Shown: piece by piece, positions 27,700 to 36,124 of the stretch
Position numbering within the stretch: position 1 is the stretch's first letter
Layout: every line of letters starts with the position of its first letter
Assembly (NCBI RefSeq): GCF_014023125.1
Contig: NZ_CP048914.1
Span: forward strand, 186,001-250,000
Origin: Candidatus Xianfuyuplasma coldseepsis
GTDB lineage: Bacteria; Bacillota_I; Bacilli_A; Izemoplasmatales; Izemoplasmataceae
Length of the DNA stretch: 64,000 bases
Direction of reading: 5' to 3'
Translations under genes and position numbers: made by a program
The notes under the pieces: model-generated
What the model was told of the DNA's origin: nothing
The model's input: the letters and a program-made list of their open reading frames with translations, nothing else
Database searches by the model: none

Positions 27700-28002
27700 T
27701 CACATTAGGTAGTCCTTACACGTGTTGCTAAATCCCTTGTCAGTAATCAGTACAACTTTGACATGCTCTTTCCCCAATGCTTGTGACAAGGCATCCGAAT
27801 CAACTGATTGAACAATCGTCAATCCGAAACTCGTTGCCTTATTGGTAATCTTTTTCGTAATATTTTCCCCGGCATCACTGGCGAGAAATACAACATTGCC
27901 AGGATGTTTATGACAGGCAGGTAGAACCAGGTTCTCCCCAACCAGTAATTTTCGTGCCCGAAGTGCGAGTCCGAGCAGGTTCAACAGCTTATTGTTGTTC
28001 AA
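27700..28002 (-). CDS. ylxQ: L7Ae-family protein YlxQ
   Basis: 100-aa L7Ae/L30e-fold K-turn-binding RNA protein found in nusA operons. It opens LLNLLGLALRARKLLVGEN and carries VFLASDAGENITKKI. The start appears to be a TTG overlapping the last codons of ylxR, which implies translational coupling at low efficiency. Confidence 0.85.
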   Translation of the reverse strand: MNNNKLLNLLGLALRARKLLVGENLVLPACHKHPGNVVFLASDAGENITKKITNKATSFGLTIVQSVDSDALSQALGKEHVKVVLITDKGFSNTCKDYLM

Positions 28003-28255
28003 TAATCTGGAGTAGTTCGTCGTAGATCTCTTCGGGGACGGAGACCTCTAAATGACGATCTAATTTTTTCGTTTTCTTTGCCTTTAGAATGACTTGCTTG
28101 GTTTTACTAACATAAGCCCCACGGCCATTTTTCTTTCCTGTCAAATCCACTTCAACCTGTCCTTCTGGAGTGCGGACAACACGAATCAGTTCCTTTTTGG
28201 GAACACGTTCATTGGTAATCACACACTTGCGAAGTGGTATTTTACGCTGTTTCAT
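27989..28255 (-). CDS. ylxR: YlxR family RNA-binding protein
   Basis: 88 aa with RKCVITNERVPKKELIRVV and KKNGRGAYV, the YlxR signature. I use the ATG at 28255 (MKQRKIPLRK) which overlaps the nusA end by 14 bp; a longer frame extends 57 bases further inside nusA and is unlikely. Confidence 0.88.
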   Translation of the reverse strand: MKQRKIPLRKCVITNERVPKKELIRVVRTPEGQVEVDLTGKKNGRGAYVSKTKQVILKAKKTKKLDRHLEVSVPEEIYDELLQIIEQQ

Positions 28256-29318
28256 CGATCCGACGGTAACGAATACCTTTTTCTTTGGCTTCGGATAATG
28301 GGACGATGTCAATTTTCCAACCGATGGCGTGGGATGCCAATTTTACATTTTGTCCCCGGACACCAATGGCACTGGTTAAATCTTTATCGTAGACAATAAC
28401 CGTTGCTTCTTTTTTCTTTTTATTGGGATTGACAGCAAGAATTTTCGCTGGGTTTAGTGAGTTCACAATCAAATCAATTGGTTCTTTTGACCATTCAAAT
28501 ACGTCAATTTTTTCACCTTGCAAGGCATCCAAGACTTCCATGATCCGTGATCCTTTGTATCCAACAACCGATCCAATCGGATCGACGTTTTCATCATGAG
28601 AATATACTGCAATCTTACAACGATCACCTGGATCGCGTGAGATTCCCATAATTTCGACGGTACCATCTTGAATTTCTGGACATACTTGTTCAACGAGACG
28701 TTTGACAAGATTTTTATCGGTCCGTGAGACAAATACTTTCGGTCCTTTGGTCGTCATATCGACTTTTGTGATATAGACACGAAGGCGTGCCCCTTCATAA
28801 ACTTCATCGCTTTTTAATAATTCTTTTCGTGGTAAGCTGGTTTCCATGTTGTGACCGAGGTCCAAGGTGACGAAATCACGATTATACGATACGATTTCCG
28901 TATTGATCATTTCGTTTTCACGACCTTTAAATTCCTCGTAGGCTTTTTCACGTTCCAGTTGTTTAAGTCCCTGGGTGAGAATTTGCTTCGCACTACTGAC
29001 GGCAATCCGACCAAATTCCTTAGGTGATTCTTTCATCGTAATCGTATCACCAATCTTAATCGTTTTCCGTTTTTTACGGGCATCTTTTAATGAGATTTCA
29101 CCAGGATTCTCCACGGTTTCTACCACAAGATAATCGGCGGATAATTGAATCTCATTTTTTTCGGTATTGAACTCAATTTTCGCATTATCACTTGTGTAAT
29201 GATCCTTTTTGTAAGCATTTAGGATTCCGCGTCCCATAACATCTAGAATCTTTTCTTTGTCGATCCCGCGTTCTTCAGCAAGAACTTCAAGGGCACGGAA
29301 AAAATCTTTACTAATCAT
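28242..29318 (-). CDS. nusA: Transcription termination/antitermination factor NusA
   Basis: 358 aa: N-terminal RNA-polymerase-binding domain (1-125), S1 domain (about 130-200), then two KH domains with GYKGSRI and GVRGQNVKLAS. No C-terminal acidic repeats, as in Firmicutes. ATG behind GGAGGAC, 11 bp after rimP. It may autoregulate through the hairpin in the operon leader at 29786-29807. Confidence 0.96.
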   Translation of the reverse strand: MISKDFFRALEVLAEERGIDKEKILDVMGRGILNAYKKDHYTSDNAKIEFNTEKNEIQLSADYLVVETVENPGEISLKDARKKRKTIKIGDTITMKESPKEFGRIAVSSAKQILTQGLKQLEREKAYEEFKGRENEMINTEIVSYNRDFVTLDLGHNMETSLPRKELLKSDEVYEGARLRVYITKVDMTTKGPKVFVSRTDKNLVKRLVEQVCPEIQDGTVEIMGISRDPGDRCKIAVYSHDENVDPIGSVVGYKGSRIMEVLDALQGEKIDVFEWSKEPIDLIVNSLNPAKILAVNPNKKKKEATVIVYDKDLTSAIGVRGQNVKLASHAIGWKIDIVPLSEAKEKGIRYRRIDETA

Positions 29319-29329
29319 TATTTGTCCTC

Positions 29330-29761
29330 CTATAGAACGACTGTCAATCGGATGTGATTGATGTCCATTTCATTAATCGTTGTCGTTTTTTTGTTTTTAA
29401 AATGCAAGGTTAGTTCCCCGTTTTTATAGGCTAAAAGCTTCGCTGTCAACTTCTGTTCAAAGGTCTCGATGTAGACCCATTTATTAATGGCACGGGCAAT
29501 TTCATCTGCTGTCCGTAGTTCCCGCTCCGCACCGGCACTAGTAACCTCTAAATTATAGGGGTCGGTAAACGGATCATCTTGGTCCAACATCTCACCAATT
29601 TTATGACTGACTATGACACAATCATCCAAGGTGATTTCGGTATCATTATCAATCAAAATCCGCAACACTTGTTCACCGTGTTCTTTGACGTATTCCATAT
29701 CGTATAAATAATACTTTAACTCCGTTAACAATGTTTCGATTCGTTGACGTAATTTATCCAT
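29330..29761 (-). CDS. rimP: Ribosome maturation factor RimP
   Basis: 143 aa 30S assembly factor, first gene of the operon. YLYDMEYVKEHGEQVLRILID and YNLEVTSAGAERELRT match the family. AAAAGGAGC ribosome site. Confidence 0.94.
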   Translation of the reverse strand: MDKLRQRIETLLTELKYYLYDMEYVKEHGEQVLRILIDNDTEITLDDCVIVSHKIGEMLDQDDPFTDPYNLEVTSAGAERELRTADEIARAINKWVYIETFEQKLTAKLLAYKNGELTLHFKNKKTTTINEMDINHIRLTVVL

Positions 29762-29776
29762 ATTATGCTCCTTTTA

Positions 29777-29807
29777 TCAAACAAAAGAGTGGGGGTTGAC
29801 CCACTCT
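29777..29807 (-). terminator. Leader hairpin before rimP, possible attenuator
   Basis: On the minus strand AGAGTGGG (29807-29800) pairs with CCCACTCT (29793-29786) over a 6-nt loop, followed by TTTTGTTTG, between the promoter and rimP. It looks like an intrinsic terminator within the 5' leader. Confidence 0.7.
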
Positions 29808-29826
29808 CTAACTCATATGCATTAGT

Positions 29827-29855
29827 ATTGTATCATATGAAAAATGAAAAATCAA
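29827..29855 (-). promoter_or_regulatory. rimP-nusA-infB operon promoter
   Basis: Minus strand -35 TTGATT (29855-29850), 17-nt spacer, -10 TACAAT (29832-29827). Start of transcription would be about 10 nt upstream of the leader hairpin. Confidence 0.7.
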
Positions 29856-29873
29856 GCACAATAGATACGTTTA

Positions 29874-30587
29874 TTAGGATAATTTCTTCTGTAATTCATA
29901 CATGATAATACTACCGGCAACACCAACGTTTAAACTTTCAGTTTGAATCATCGGAATCGTAATATTTTTCGTCGTTTTCCGAAGGATATGTTCATTCACT
30001 CCTGCGCCTTCATTTCCGAGGATTATACCGAAAGGTGGCATGGTGGAAAACGCTTGGATAGGTACCCCAGTCATTGCTGTTCCATAATAGAGAATCCAGT
30101 TGTATTTCTCCATAAACTCAAGGATGGAGGAATGAATGAAATTCAACTTAAAAATGGCTCCCTGGGTACTACGTAATACTTTGTCGTTATACACATCAAC
30201 CGTATTATCGAGTACAATTGTCGTAAAGCCAAACGCCAAGGCACTGCGCAACAACGTTCCGAGATTTCCTGGATCTTGTATGTGATCCAATAGAAGAATT
30301 TGATCACTTGGTTCTTGTGCATCCACTTTCTGACAAACAGTAACAACTCCCTGGGGGTTTTTCGCATCCGATAGTTTCTGCAGAACAGCTTCATTAACGT
30401 AGATGACATCCTCGCCAACAATCGCATGATCTGTAGTAAACACTTGAACAACATTGCCAACCGTTCGTGCTTCTTCATAGAGGTGATATCCTTCCACGAG
30501 AAAATGACCAAACTGATCGCGATATTTCTTTTGATGCAGTTTCGTGGTCTCTTTTATTAGTTTATTTTGGACGCTTGTAATCTCCAT
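29874..30587 (-). CDS. SpoU/TrmH-family RNA 2'-O-methyltransferase
   Basis: 237 aa. An N-terminal substrate-binding domain (1-75) and a SPOUT domain follow each other, with LLLDHIQDPGNLGTLLRSA, GIILGNEGAGV and IPMIQTESLNVGVAGSIIMYE, the three knot motifs. Most like RlmB/TsnR-type rRNA methyltransferases. The exact nucleotide is unknown. Confidence 0.9.
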   Translation of the reverse strand: MEITSVQNKLIKETTKLHQKKYRDQFGHFLVEGYHLYEEARTVGNVVQVFTTDHAIVGEDVIYVNEAVLQKLSDAKNPQGVVTVCQKVDAQEPSDQILLLDHIQDPGNLGTLLRSALAFGFTTIVLDNTVDVYNDKVLRSTQGAIFKLNFIHSSILEFMEKYNWILYYGTAMTGVPIQAFSTMPPFGIILGNEGAGVNEHILRKTTKNITIPMIQTESLNVGVAGSIIMYELQKKLS

Positions 30588-30632
30588 AGTATCACCTCGT
30601 TTATCATTATACCGTAATTACAGATGAAACAA

Positions 30633-30663
30633 AATAAAAACAGAGAAACTATACGGTTTCTCC
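30633..30663 (-). terminator. Terminator of the rhodanese lipoprotein gene
   Basis: GAGAAAC-cgtata-GTTTCTC on the minus strand followed by TGTTTTTATTTT. The stop codon TAG lies in the loop. Confidence 0.8.
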
Positions 30664-31035
30664 GTCCCATCCTTGAATACCTTTGGTTACATTATAGACT
30701 TCCGTAAATCCTTCTTTGACAAAAATCTCTGCTGCACTCGCACTCCGATTTCCACTGTTACACATAATAATAACCGGTCGTGAACGATCGAGATCATCAA
30801 GCATACTGTAATCCTCTTCTAAATGGTAGTAATCGATATTCATTGTAAATTCTTCGATGTGTTCTTCGTAATATTCTTTTGATGTACGTACATCGATATA
30901 GTAGTAATTAACATCACTGTCAAACATCTCACGTAATTCGTCGTTGGAGATATTTGTATACCCTTTATCCGTGTTACATGCAGCTAGGGCAAAGATCATC
31001 ACAACAGCAGAAATTACGACAGCTACTCGCTTCAT
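30649..31035 (-). CDS. Rhodanese-like lipoprotein
   Basis: 128 aa. A lipoprotein signal with lipobox LAAC (cysteine ~20) is followed by a rhodanese domain whose active-site loop CNSGNRS holds the catalytic cysteine (about 92). It should act on the outer face of the membrane, handling sulfane sulfur. Stands alone between thiI and the methyltransferase; exact role unknown. Confidence 0.85.
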   Translation of the reverse strand: MKRVAVVISAVVMIFALAACNTDKGYTNISNDELREMFDSDVNYYYIDVRTSKEYYEEHIEEFTMNIDYYHLEEDYSMLDDLDRSRPVIIMCNSGNRSASAAEIFVKEGFTEVYNVTKGIQGWDGETV

Positions 31036-31086
31036 TCTATCACCTCGAATACAGTATACTAAATTGTTAGTTCGTTTACAAACATT

Positions 31087-32331
31087 TTACTCCTTGGGAA
31101 TGGTTAACTTCGGAGGTATTTCCGCGATTGTAAATCCTTCTAAGGTTATGTCTCGAGACGATCCTGCTTCAATCACAAATGTTTTGGTGTCCCTGACGGC
31201 CTTATCAATAATGGGCTTATAATCAAACAATGTTTCATAATACTCACAGCGATATACTTTCGGTGAAGTGGTTGGTTTTTTTGGTACATAGACAGTACAA
31301 CAATCTTCAAACGGTTTGACACTAATATCATAGCAATCAATCTTGTTTGAAATGTCGATGATATCTAGTTTATCATACGTCACTAAAGGACGTAATACCG
31401 GCATCGTCGTTACATCGTTGATCGCGACCATACTTTGGAGTGTTTGCGATGCAACTTGGCCTACACTCTCCCCATTGATGAGAACGAGACATCTGTGTTT
31501 TGCCGCAATTTGTTCACTGATACGATACATCATGCGTCGCATGATCGTAATATTATATGCTTCTGGTACGTATTCCAATAATTGCTCGTGTAATTCTTTG
31601 AACGGTACCATATGTAAATTGATTTTATTTTTTGGAGCAAAATGACTTAATTTTTCGGTTAAATCAATGACTTTTTGTGCCGATTCGATACTTGTTAAAG
31701 GTGTCGATTCAAAATGAATACACTCGATTTCAATACCTTGCTTCATCGCTAAGAATCCCGCCACCGGAGAATCAATTCCACCACTCATCATCAACAATCC
31801 TTTTCCGGCTACACCAACTGGAAATCCACCCATTCCTTTCATCTTATTACAATATAAATACGCCCCGTGATGACGGACTTCGATAAATAATGTTAACTCG
31901 GGATTATGGACATCCACAAGCAACGTTTCCGTATTCCGTAACACATGACCGGCGATTTCTTTGGAAATCTCTGGAGACTGTAATGGATAGGTCTTATCAG
32001 CTCGTTTCGTTTCGACTTTAAACGTCACGACTTTATCGCCTAGCTCCCCTTGAACAACCTCCAAAGCTTTGGCTTTGATGCTTTCCATGTCACGACTTGT
32101 TTTCGAGATAAAACTATAACTTGAAAGACCACTTACTTTGTCCAAACTAGCAATAATCTCTTCGTGATGTTCACCATTTAAGACAATGTATAAGCGATCA
32201 TGATTTTTCTCATATTTGACATGTGGGTTATTGACTTTTTCCCGAATCAATTGATTCACTCGTTCGACAAACACCTTTTTGTTTTTTCCTTTTAAGGTTA
32301 AATCACCATATCGAACCAATATACGTTCATA
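31087..32331 (-). CDS. thiI: tRNA 4-thiouridine synthase ThiI
   Basis: Uses ATP to activate U8 of tRNA for sulfur insertion, and in many bacteria supports thiazole synthesis. A ferredoxin-like/THUMP region (1-165) precedes the PP-loop MMSGGIDSPVAGF (about 180-192). 414 aa without the C-terminal rhodanese domain, as in Firmicutes, so sulfur must come from a partner protein. The ATG at 32331 (MYERILVRYG) follows TAGGAGTGG. Confidence 0.94.
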   Translation of the reverse strand, partial: YERILVRYGDLTLKGKNKKVFVERVNQLIREKVNNPHVKYEKNHDRLYIVLNGEHHEEIIASLDKVSGLSSYSFISKTSRDMESIKAKALEVVQGELGDKVVTFKVETKRADKTYPLQSPEISKEIAGHVLRNTETLLVDVHNPELTLFIEVRHHGAYLYCNKMKGMGGFPVGVAGKGLLMMSGGIDSPVAGFLAMKQGIEIECIHFESTPLTSIESAQKVIDLTEKLSHFAPKNKINLHMVPFKELHEQLLEYVPEAYNITIMRRMMYRISEQIAAKHRCLVLINGESVGQVASQTLQSMVAINDVTTMPVLRPLVTYDKLDIIDISNKIDCYDISVKPFEDCCTVYVPKKPTTSPKVYRCEYYETLFDYKPIIDKAVRDTKTFVIEAGSSRDITLEGFTIAEIPPKLTIPKE

Positions 32332-32410
32332 CATAGAACCACTCCTAATCAACGTTATCATACCACAAATGGTTCAAAAATTCATTATAGAATGAAAATA
32401 ATCAATCCTT

Positions 32411-32439
32411 TTGCACCACTAGGTCTCTTATGCTATACT
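32411..32439 (+). promoter_or_regulatory. Promoter of the free-Met sulfoxide reductase gene
   Basis: -35 TTGCAC (32411-32416), 17-nt spacer, -10 TATACT (32434-32439), divergent from thiI. Confidence 0.65.
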
Positions 32440-32468
32440 AGGAGTACCAAAAATAGGGGGGTTATCCC

Positions 32469-32951
32469 ATGTTTACAGAAATTCCCAAAGGTCAATCCAA
32501 AGGTGAAAACTATCAACTCTTATTACAACATCTTGATCACTTCTTGGTGAAAGATGACGCACTGATTACAAGCTTAAGCAATCTCAGCGCCTATTTAAAC
32601 TACTTTCTAGATGATATCAACTGGGTTGGGTTTTATCTATATGACGGAGAAAAGCTCTTCTTAGGACCCTTTCAAGGTCTTCCAGCTTGTACGACAATCG
32701 CCTTCGGTAGTGGTGTCTGTGGCACCGCAGCGAAGACTCGTAAAACCATTGTAGTCGAGGATGTCGATCAATTCGAAGGACACATTGCTTGTGACGCCAA
32801 CAGCAAGTCGGAAATCGTTGTTCCAATCATCAACAATACCCTATTATTTGGCGTTTTAGATATCGATTCTCCCGTACCTTCTCGGTTCGATCAAACGGAC
32901 CATTATTACTTAGAGGAAGTAATCAACAAATTTGTTGACATTGTACTGTAG
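32469..32951 (+). CDS. msrC: Free methionine-(R)-sulfoxide reductase (GAF domain)
   Basis: 160-aa GAF-domain enzyme reducing free Met-R-sulfoxide. The three family cysteines are at PACTTIAFG, GVCGTAA and IACDANSKSEIV. Its 3' end contains the -35 element of the rpsD promoter, so the two genes are physically interlocked. Confidence 0.9.
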   Translation: MFTEIPKGQSKGENYQLLLQHLDHFLVKDDALITSLSNLSAYLNYFLDDINWVGFYLYDGEKLFLGPFQGLPACTTIAFGSGVCGTAAKTRKTIVVEDVDQFEGHIACDANSKSEIVVPIINNTLLFGVLDIDSPVPSRFDQTDHYYLEEVINKFVDIVL

Positions 32952-32963
32952 TTTCTATATAAT
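32935..32963 (+). promoter_or_regulatory. rpsD promoter
   Basis: TTGACA (32935-32940), 17-nt spacer, TATAAT (32958-32963). Perfect consensus boxes; the -35 lies in the end of the preceding gene. Confidence 0.85.
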
Positions 32964-32969
32964 ATACAT

Positions 32970-33132
32970 TGCGCATGTGTAATAATGGCAGCTAAATAAT
33001 GAGTTTCATTACCTTTAGAATGTTCCGCAACCAGGGTTGTTAGTAGTCTTTGCTGACAAGGTGAACACATTAAAACATTCGAACTAATAAATCATTATTA
33101 CTCACGTAAATTTAATAAAGGAGGAATACACA
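32970..33132 (+). ncRNA. rpsD 5' leader, probable S4 autoregulatory RNA
   Basis: About 160 nt between promoter and rpsD. Firmicute rpsD genes carry an S4-binding leader at this place that represses translation. I see several short complementary segments but did not confirm the known fold. A GGAGG ribosome site ends the leader. Confidence 0.5.
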
Positions 33133-33732
33133 ATGGCACGTTATACAGGACCTAGTTGGAAAATTTCAAGACGTTTAAAATACTCAATCAGCGAAAGTGG
33201 TAAGGAACTTGGAAAACGCCCTTACGCACCAGGACAACACGGACAACGTCGTGGAAAATTAAGTGAATACGGAATCCAACTTCATGAAAAACAAAAAGTA
33301 CGTTTCACCTATGGTGTAAACGAAAAACAATTCCGTAAAACCTTCAACGAAGCGAAAAAAATGCCTGGTAAACAAGGTGAAAACTTCTTGTTCTTATTAG
33401 AATCAAGATTAGACAACCTCGTTTTCCGCGCTGGATTAGCACGTACTCGTCGTCAAGCTCGTCAGCTTGTCAACCATGGACATGTTTATGTCGACAAAAA
33501 ACGTACGGACATCCCATCTTATCGCGTCGTCCCTGGACAACTCATTACCTTAAGCGAAAAAGCTCAAAAATTTGACATCGTCAAAGATGCGCTTGAAGCA
33601 TTGGTTACCCGTCCAGAATTCGTTAGCTTTGATGACAACAAATTTGAAGTCACATACGTTCGTTTACCTGAACGCGGTGAAATCTTATCTGAAATCAAAG
33701 AAAACCTCATCGTTGAATATTACAACAGATAA
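33133..33732 (+). CDS. rpsD: 30S ribosomal protein S4
   Basis: 199-aa primary 16S rRNA-binding protein of the small subunit. [15 protein letters not shown] opening, [12 protein letters not shown], and the S4 domain [20 protein letters not shown]. Standalone transcription unit with its own promoter, leader and terminator. Confidence 0.98.
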   Translation: MARYTGPSWKISRRLKYSISESGKELGKRPYAPGQHGQRRGKLSEYGIQLHEKQKVRFTYGVNEKQFRKTFNEAKKMPGKQGENFLFLLESRLDNLVFRAGLARTRRQARQLVNHGHVYVDKKRTDIPSYRVVPGQLITLSEKAQKFDIVKDALEALVTRPEFVSFDDNKFEVTYVRLPERGEILSEIKENLIVEYYNR

Positions 33733-33737
33733 CAATC

Positions 33738-33761
33738 AAAACCACCAAACGGTGGTTTTTT
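33738..33761 (+). terminator. rpsD terminator
   Basis: AAACCACC-aaac-GGTGGTTT followed by TTT-rich sequence. Confidence 0.85.
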
Positions 33762-33811
33762 GTTTACCCATAGCATTCCTCATTATGATATAATAGATGC
33801 AAGGTGGTGAA

Positions 33812-35257
33812 ATGATGGTAAAAAGCACACGATCGGACGAACGCGTAACGCCTTCTATGGCAATCCTCAATGGACTTGCCAAAGATGGCGGACTCTATGT
33901 CTTTGAATCCATTCCAAAAATCGACATCAAACAACTTACTAATGCATCGTATACCGATGTGGCAAAAGTTGTATTTGGTCTATTGCTAGATGATTTTTCA
34001 CAAGAGCGTTTGAATGATATCATCGATCAAACATACAACTCAAACCTGTTTCATCCAGCCCCCATCACCATGACACACCACAAGAACCACTCCTATTTAA
34101 ATCTCTATCATGGCGAAACCCTCGCCTTTAAAGATATGGCATTATCAATATTGCCAAAATTGATTCAAGAAGCCAAACAGATTAACGGTATTGACAAACC
34201 AAGTATTGTCTTAACCGCAACCAGTGGTGATACCGGTAGTGCGGCCTTGGCAGGCTTTCAACAAAACAAAGACGATTATGTGTTTGTTCTCTATCCGACA
34301 CAAGGTGTATCGTCCTTTCAAGAAAAGCAAATGAATCAACTCCAAAACGACCAATGTACCGTATATGCAATTGATGGTAATTTTGACGATTGTCAAACCA
34401 TTGTTAAAACACTATTTCAATCCATTACGTTAACAAACACAACGCTCGTCAGTGCAAACTCGATTAATATTGGGCGTTTGGTTCCGCAGATAACATACTA
34501 CGTCTATGCCTATACTAAATTGGTTCAAGATCACGTCATCCCACAACTAGAACCCATCGATGTCGTTGTTCCAACCGGAAATTTCGGTAACATTTACGCG
34601 GCATATATCGCCAAACAAATGGGTGTACCGTTTGATACATTGACGATTGCATCCAATACCAATAACGTTCTTCACGATTTCTTCCAAACCGGAAGTTATA
34701 CCATCAAAAGACCCTTATACAAAACGATATCACCAAGTATGGACATCATCATCTCGTCCAACCTAGAACGGTACTTATATACATTATTCAATCATGATGC
34801 ATCGGCTTTACAGCAAGCAATGACAACCCTACAGTCCACAGGTGAATTACATATCGATGTCGTTAAACATCAAACCACCTTTGATTCTGGTATGGCTACC
34901 GAACAAGAAACTTTACAAACCATTAAGGATACCTTTCTCAATCAAGGTACTGTGATTGATCCTCACACTGCAGTTGGTACCTATGTCTACCATCATACAC
35001 CCCACAATCATCACACGATTATCGTTGCTACTGCATCCCCATTCAAGTTCATCGATGCAATGGAAGATGCATTGGATATAGAACCTTCAGGTGATTTGCA
35101 ATCACGATTACAACGATTCGCTGGTCATGTACACATTCCCTTTCCAGCACGAATCAACCACATAGCATCCTATACCTTGGAACAGAAACAGATACTCACA
35201 AAAGATGAGGCGATGACTATTATCCGCCAGAAAGTTGGTATTATTGATGAAAATTAG
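33812..35257 (+). CDS. thrC: Threonine synthase
   Basis: PLP enzyme converting O-phosphohomoserine to threonine; about 481 aa, the long (E. coli/yeast-like) class. The PLP lysine is in GETLAFKDMALS, and ATSGDTGSAALAG binds phosphate. The N-terminal RSDERVTPSMAILNGLAKDGGLYV is diagnostic. Start near 33812 follows AAGGTGGTG. Its end overlaps thrB by 8 bp. Confidence 0.94.
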   Translation: MMVKSTRSDERVTPSMAILNGLAKDGGLYVFESIPKIDIKQLTNASYTDVAKVVFGLLLDDFSQERLNDIIDQTYNSNLFHPAPITMTHHKNHSYLNLYHGETLAFKDMALSILPKLIQEAKQINGIDKPSIVLTATSGDTGSAALAGFQQNKDDYVFVLYPTQGVSSFQEKQMNQLQNDQCTVYAIDGNFDDCQTIVKTLFQSITLTNTTLVSANSINIGRLVPQITYYVYAYTKLVQDHVIPQLEPIDVVVPTGNFGNIYAAYIAKQMGVPFDTLTIASNTNNVLHDFFQTGSYTIKRPLYKTISPSMDIIISSNLERYLYTLFNHDASALQQAMTTLQSTGELHIDVVKHQTTFDSGMATEQETLQTIKDTFLNQGTVIDPHTAVGTYVYHHTPHNHHTIIVATASPFKFIDAMEDALDIEPSGDLQSRLQRFAGHVHIPFPARINHIASYTLEQKQILTKDEAMTIIRQKVGIIDEN

Positions 35258-36107
35258 TGTCCCGGCCACATCGGCTAATCTCGGGATTGGCTTTGACGCC
35301 ATTGGATTATCCCTTAGTCTATACAATACATTTAGCTTTACCAAGAGTCGAAACGATCACATTGTGAGCTACAGTGGGGAACTCGACGATCACCTAGTAT
35401 ATCAAGCTTATAAGGCATTCTTTACCTACCATAGACGCCCTCATTTACCAATCACAATCGAAGTCGAGCAACAAGAGATTCCCATCTCCAGAGGACTTGG
35501 TAGTAGTGCAGCGTGTATACTAGCCGGCGTGTTTGCGGCCAATACACTCGGTCATTTAAACGCTTCATTCGACGAATGCGTTGCTTTTAGCGCATCGCTA
35601 GAAGGACATCCTGACAACATCTATCCAGCAGCTTACGGTGGATTGGTGGCCACCTACCAAGACAACGATATCTATTATCACCAATCATTTCCAGTTCATT
35701 CATCGTTACAATTTACTCTTCTCATTCCGGACCAACACACCTCAACAAGTGATCTGCGTAATGCGATTCCCACGACGATTAAACATCAGGATGCTGTCCA
35801 TAATGTCGCTCGGGTTCTTCATTTACCCAGTGCGTTTAAAACAGGCAATCTCCAAACATTGCGCCGGATATTGAACGACAAACTACATGAACCCTATCGT
35901 TATCCATTTATTCCAAAATCCAATGAAATACTCACCTTAAAGCGTCACAAAGAACTCGCGATTGTAATCAGTGGGTCTGGTAGTTCATTGTTGTTTATCT
36001 CAAAAAAACCAATTGATGCATATTTAACCGATTCCATTAAAAGCGTCTACCGTGTTGTACCTGTGCAGCCCGAGGCAAAACTAACAATGGATAAAAAAAC
36101 GATCTGA
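35250..36107 (+). CDS. thrB: Homoserine kinase
   Basis: GHMP kinase phosphorylating homoserine. VPATSANLGIGFDAIGLSLS opens the protein and PISRGLGSSAACILAG is the ATP-binding motif. 285 aa from the ATG at 35250, whose codon overlaps the end of thrC, so translation is coupled. Confidence 0.94.
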   Translation, partial: KISVPATSANLGIGFDAIGLSLSLYNTFSFTKSRNDHIVSYSGELDDHLVYQAYKAFFTYHRRPHLPITIEVEQQEIPISRGLGSSAACILAGVFAANTLGHLNASFDECVAFSASLEGHPDNIYPAAYGGLVATYQDNDIYYHQSFPVHSSLQFTLLIPDQHTSTSDLRNAIPTTIKHQDAVHNVARVLHLPSAFKTGNLQTLRRILNDKLHEPYRYPFIPKSNEILTLKRHKELAIVISGSGSSLLFISKKPIDAYLTDSIKSVYRVVPVQPEAKLTMDKKTI

Positions 36108-36123
36108 AATCAGATCGTTTTAT
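36094..36123. terminator. Bidirectional terminator between thrB and HSD-AK
   Basis: AAAACGATCTGA and TCAGATCGTTTT form a long stem with A/T tracts on both sides, serving the convergent threonine genes. Confidence 0.85.
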
Positions 36124-36124
36124 A

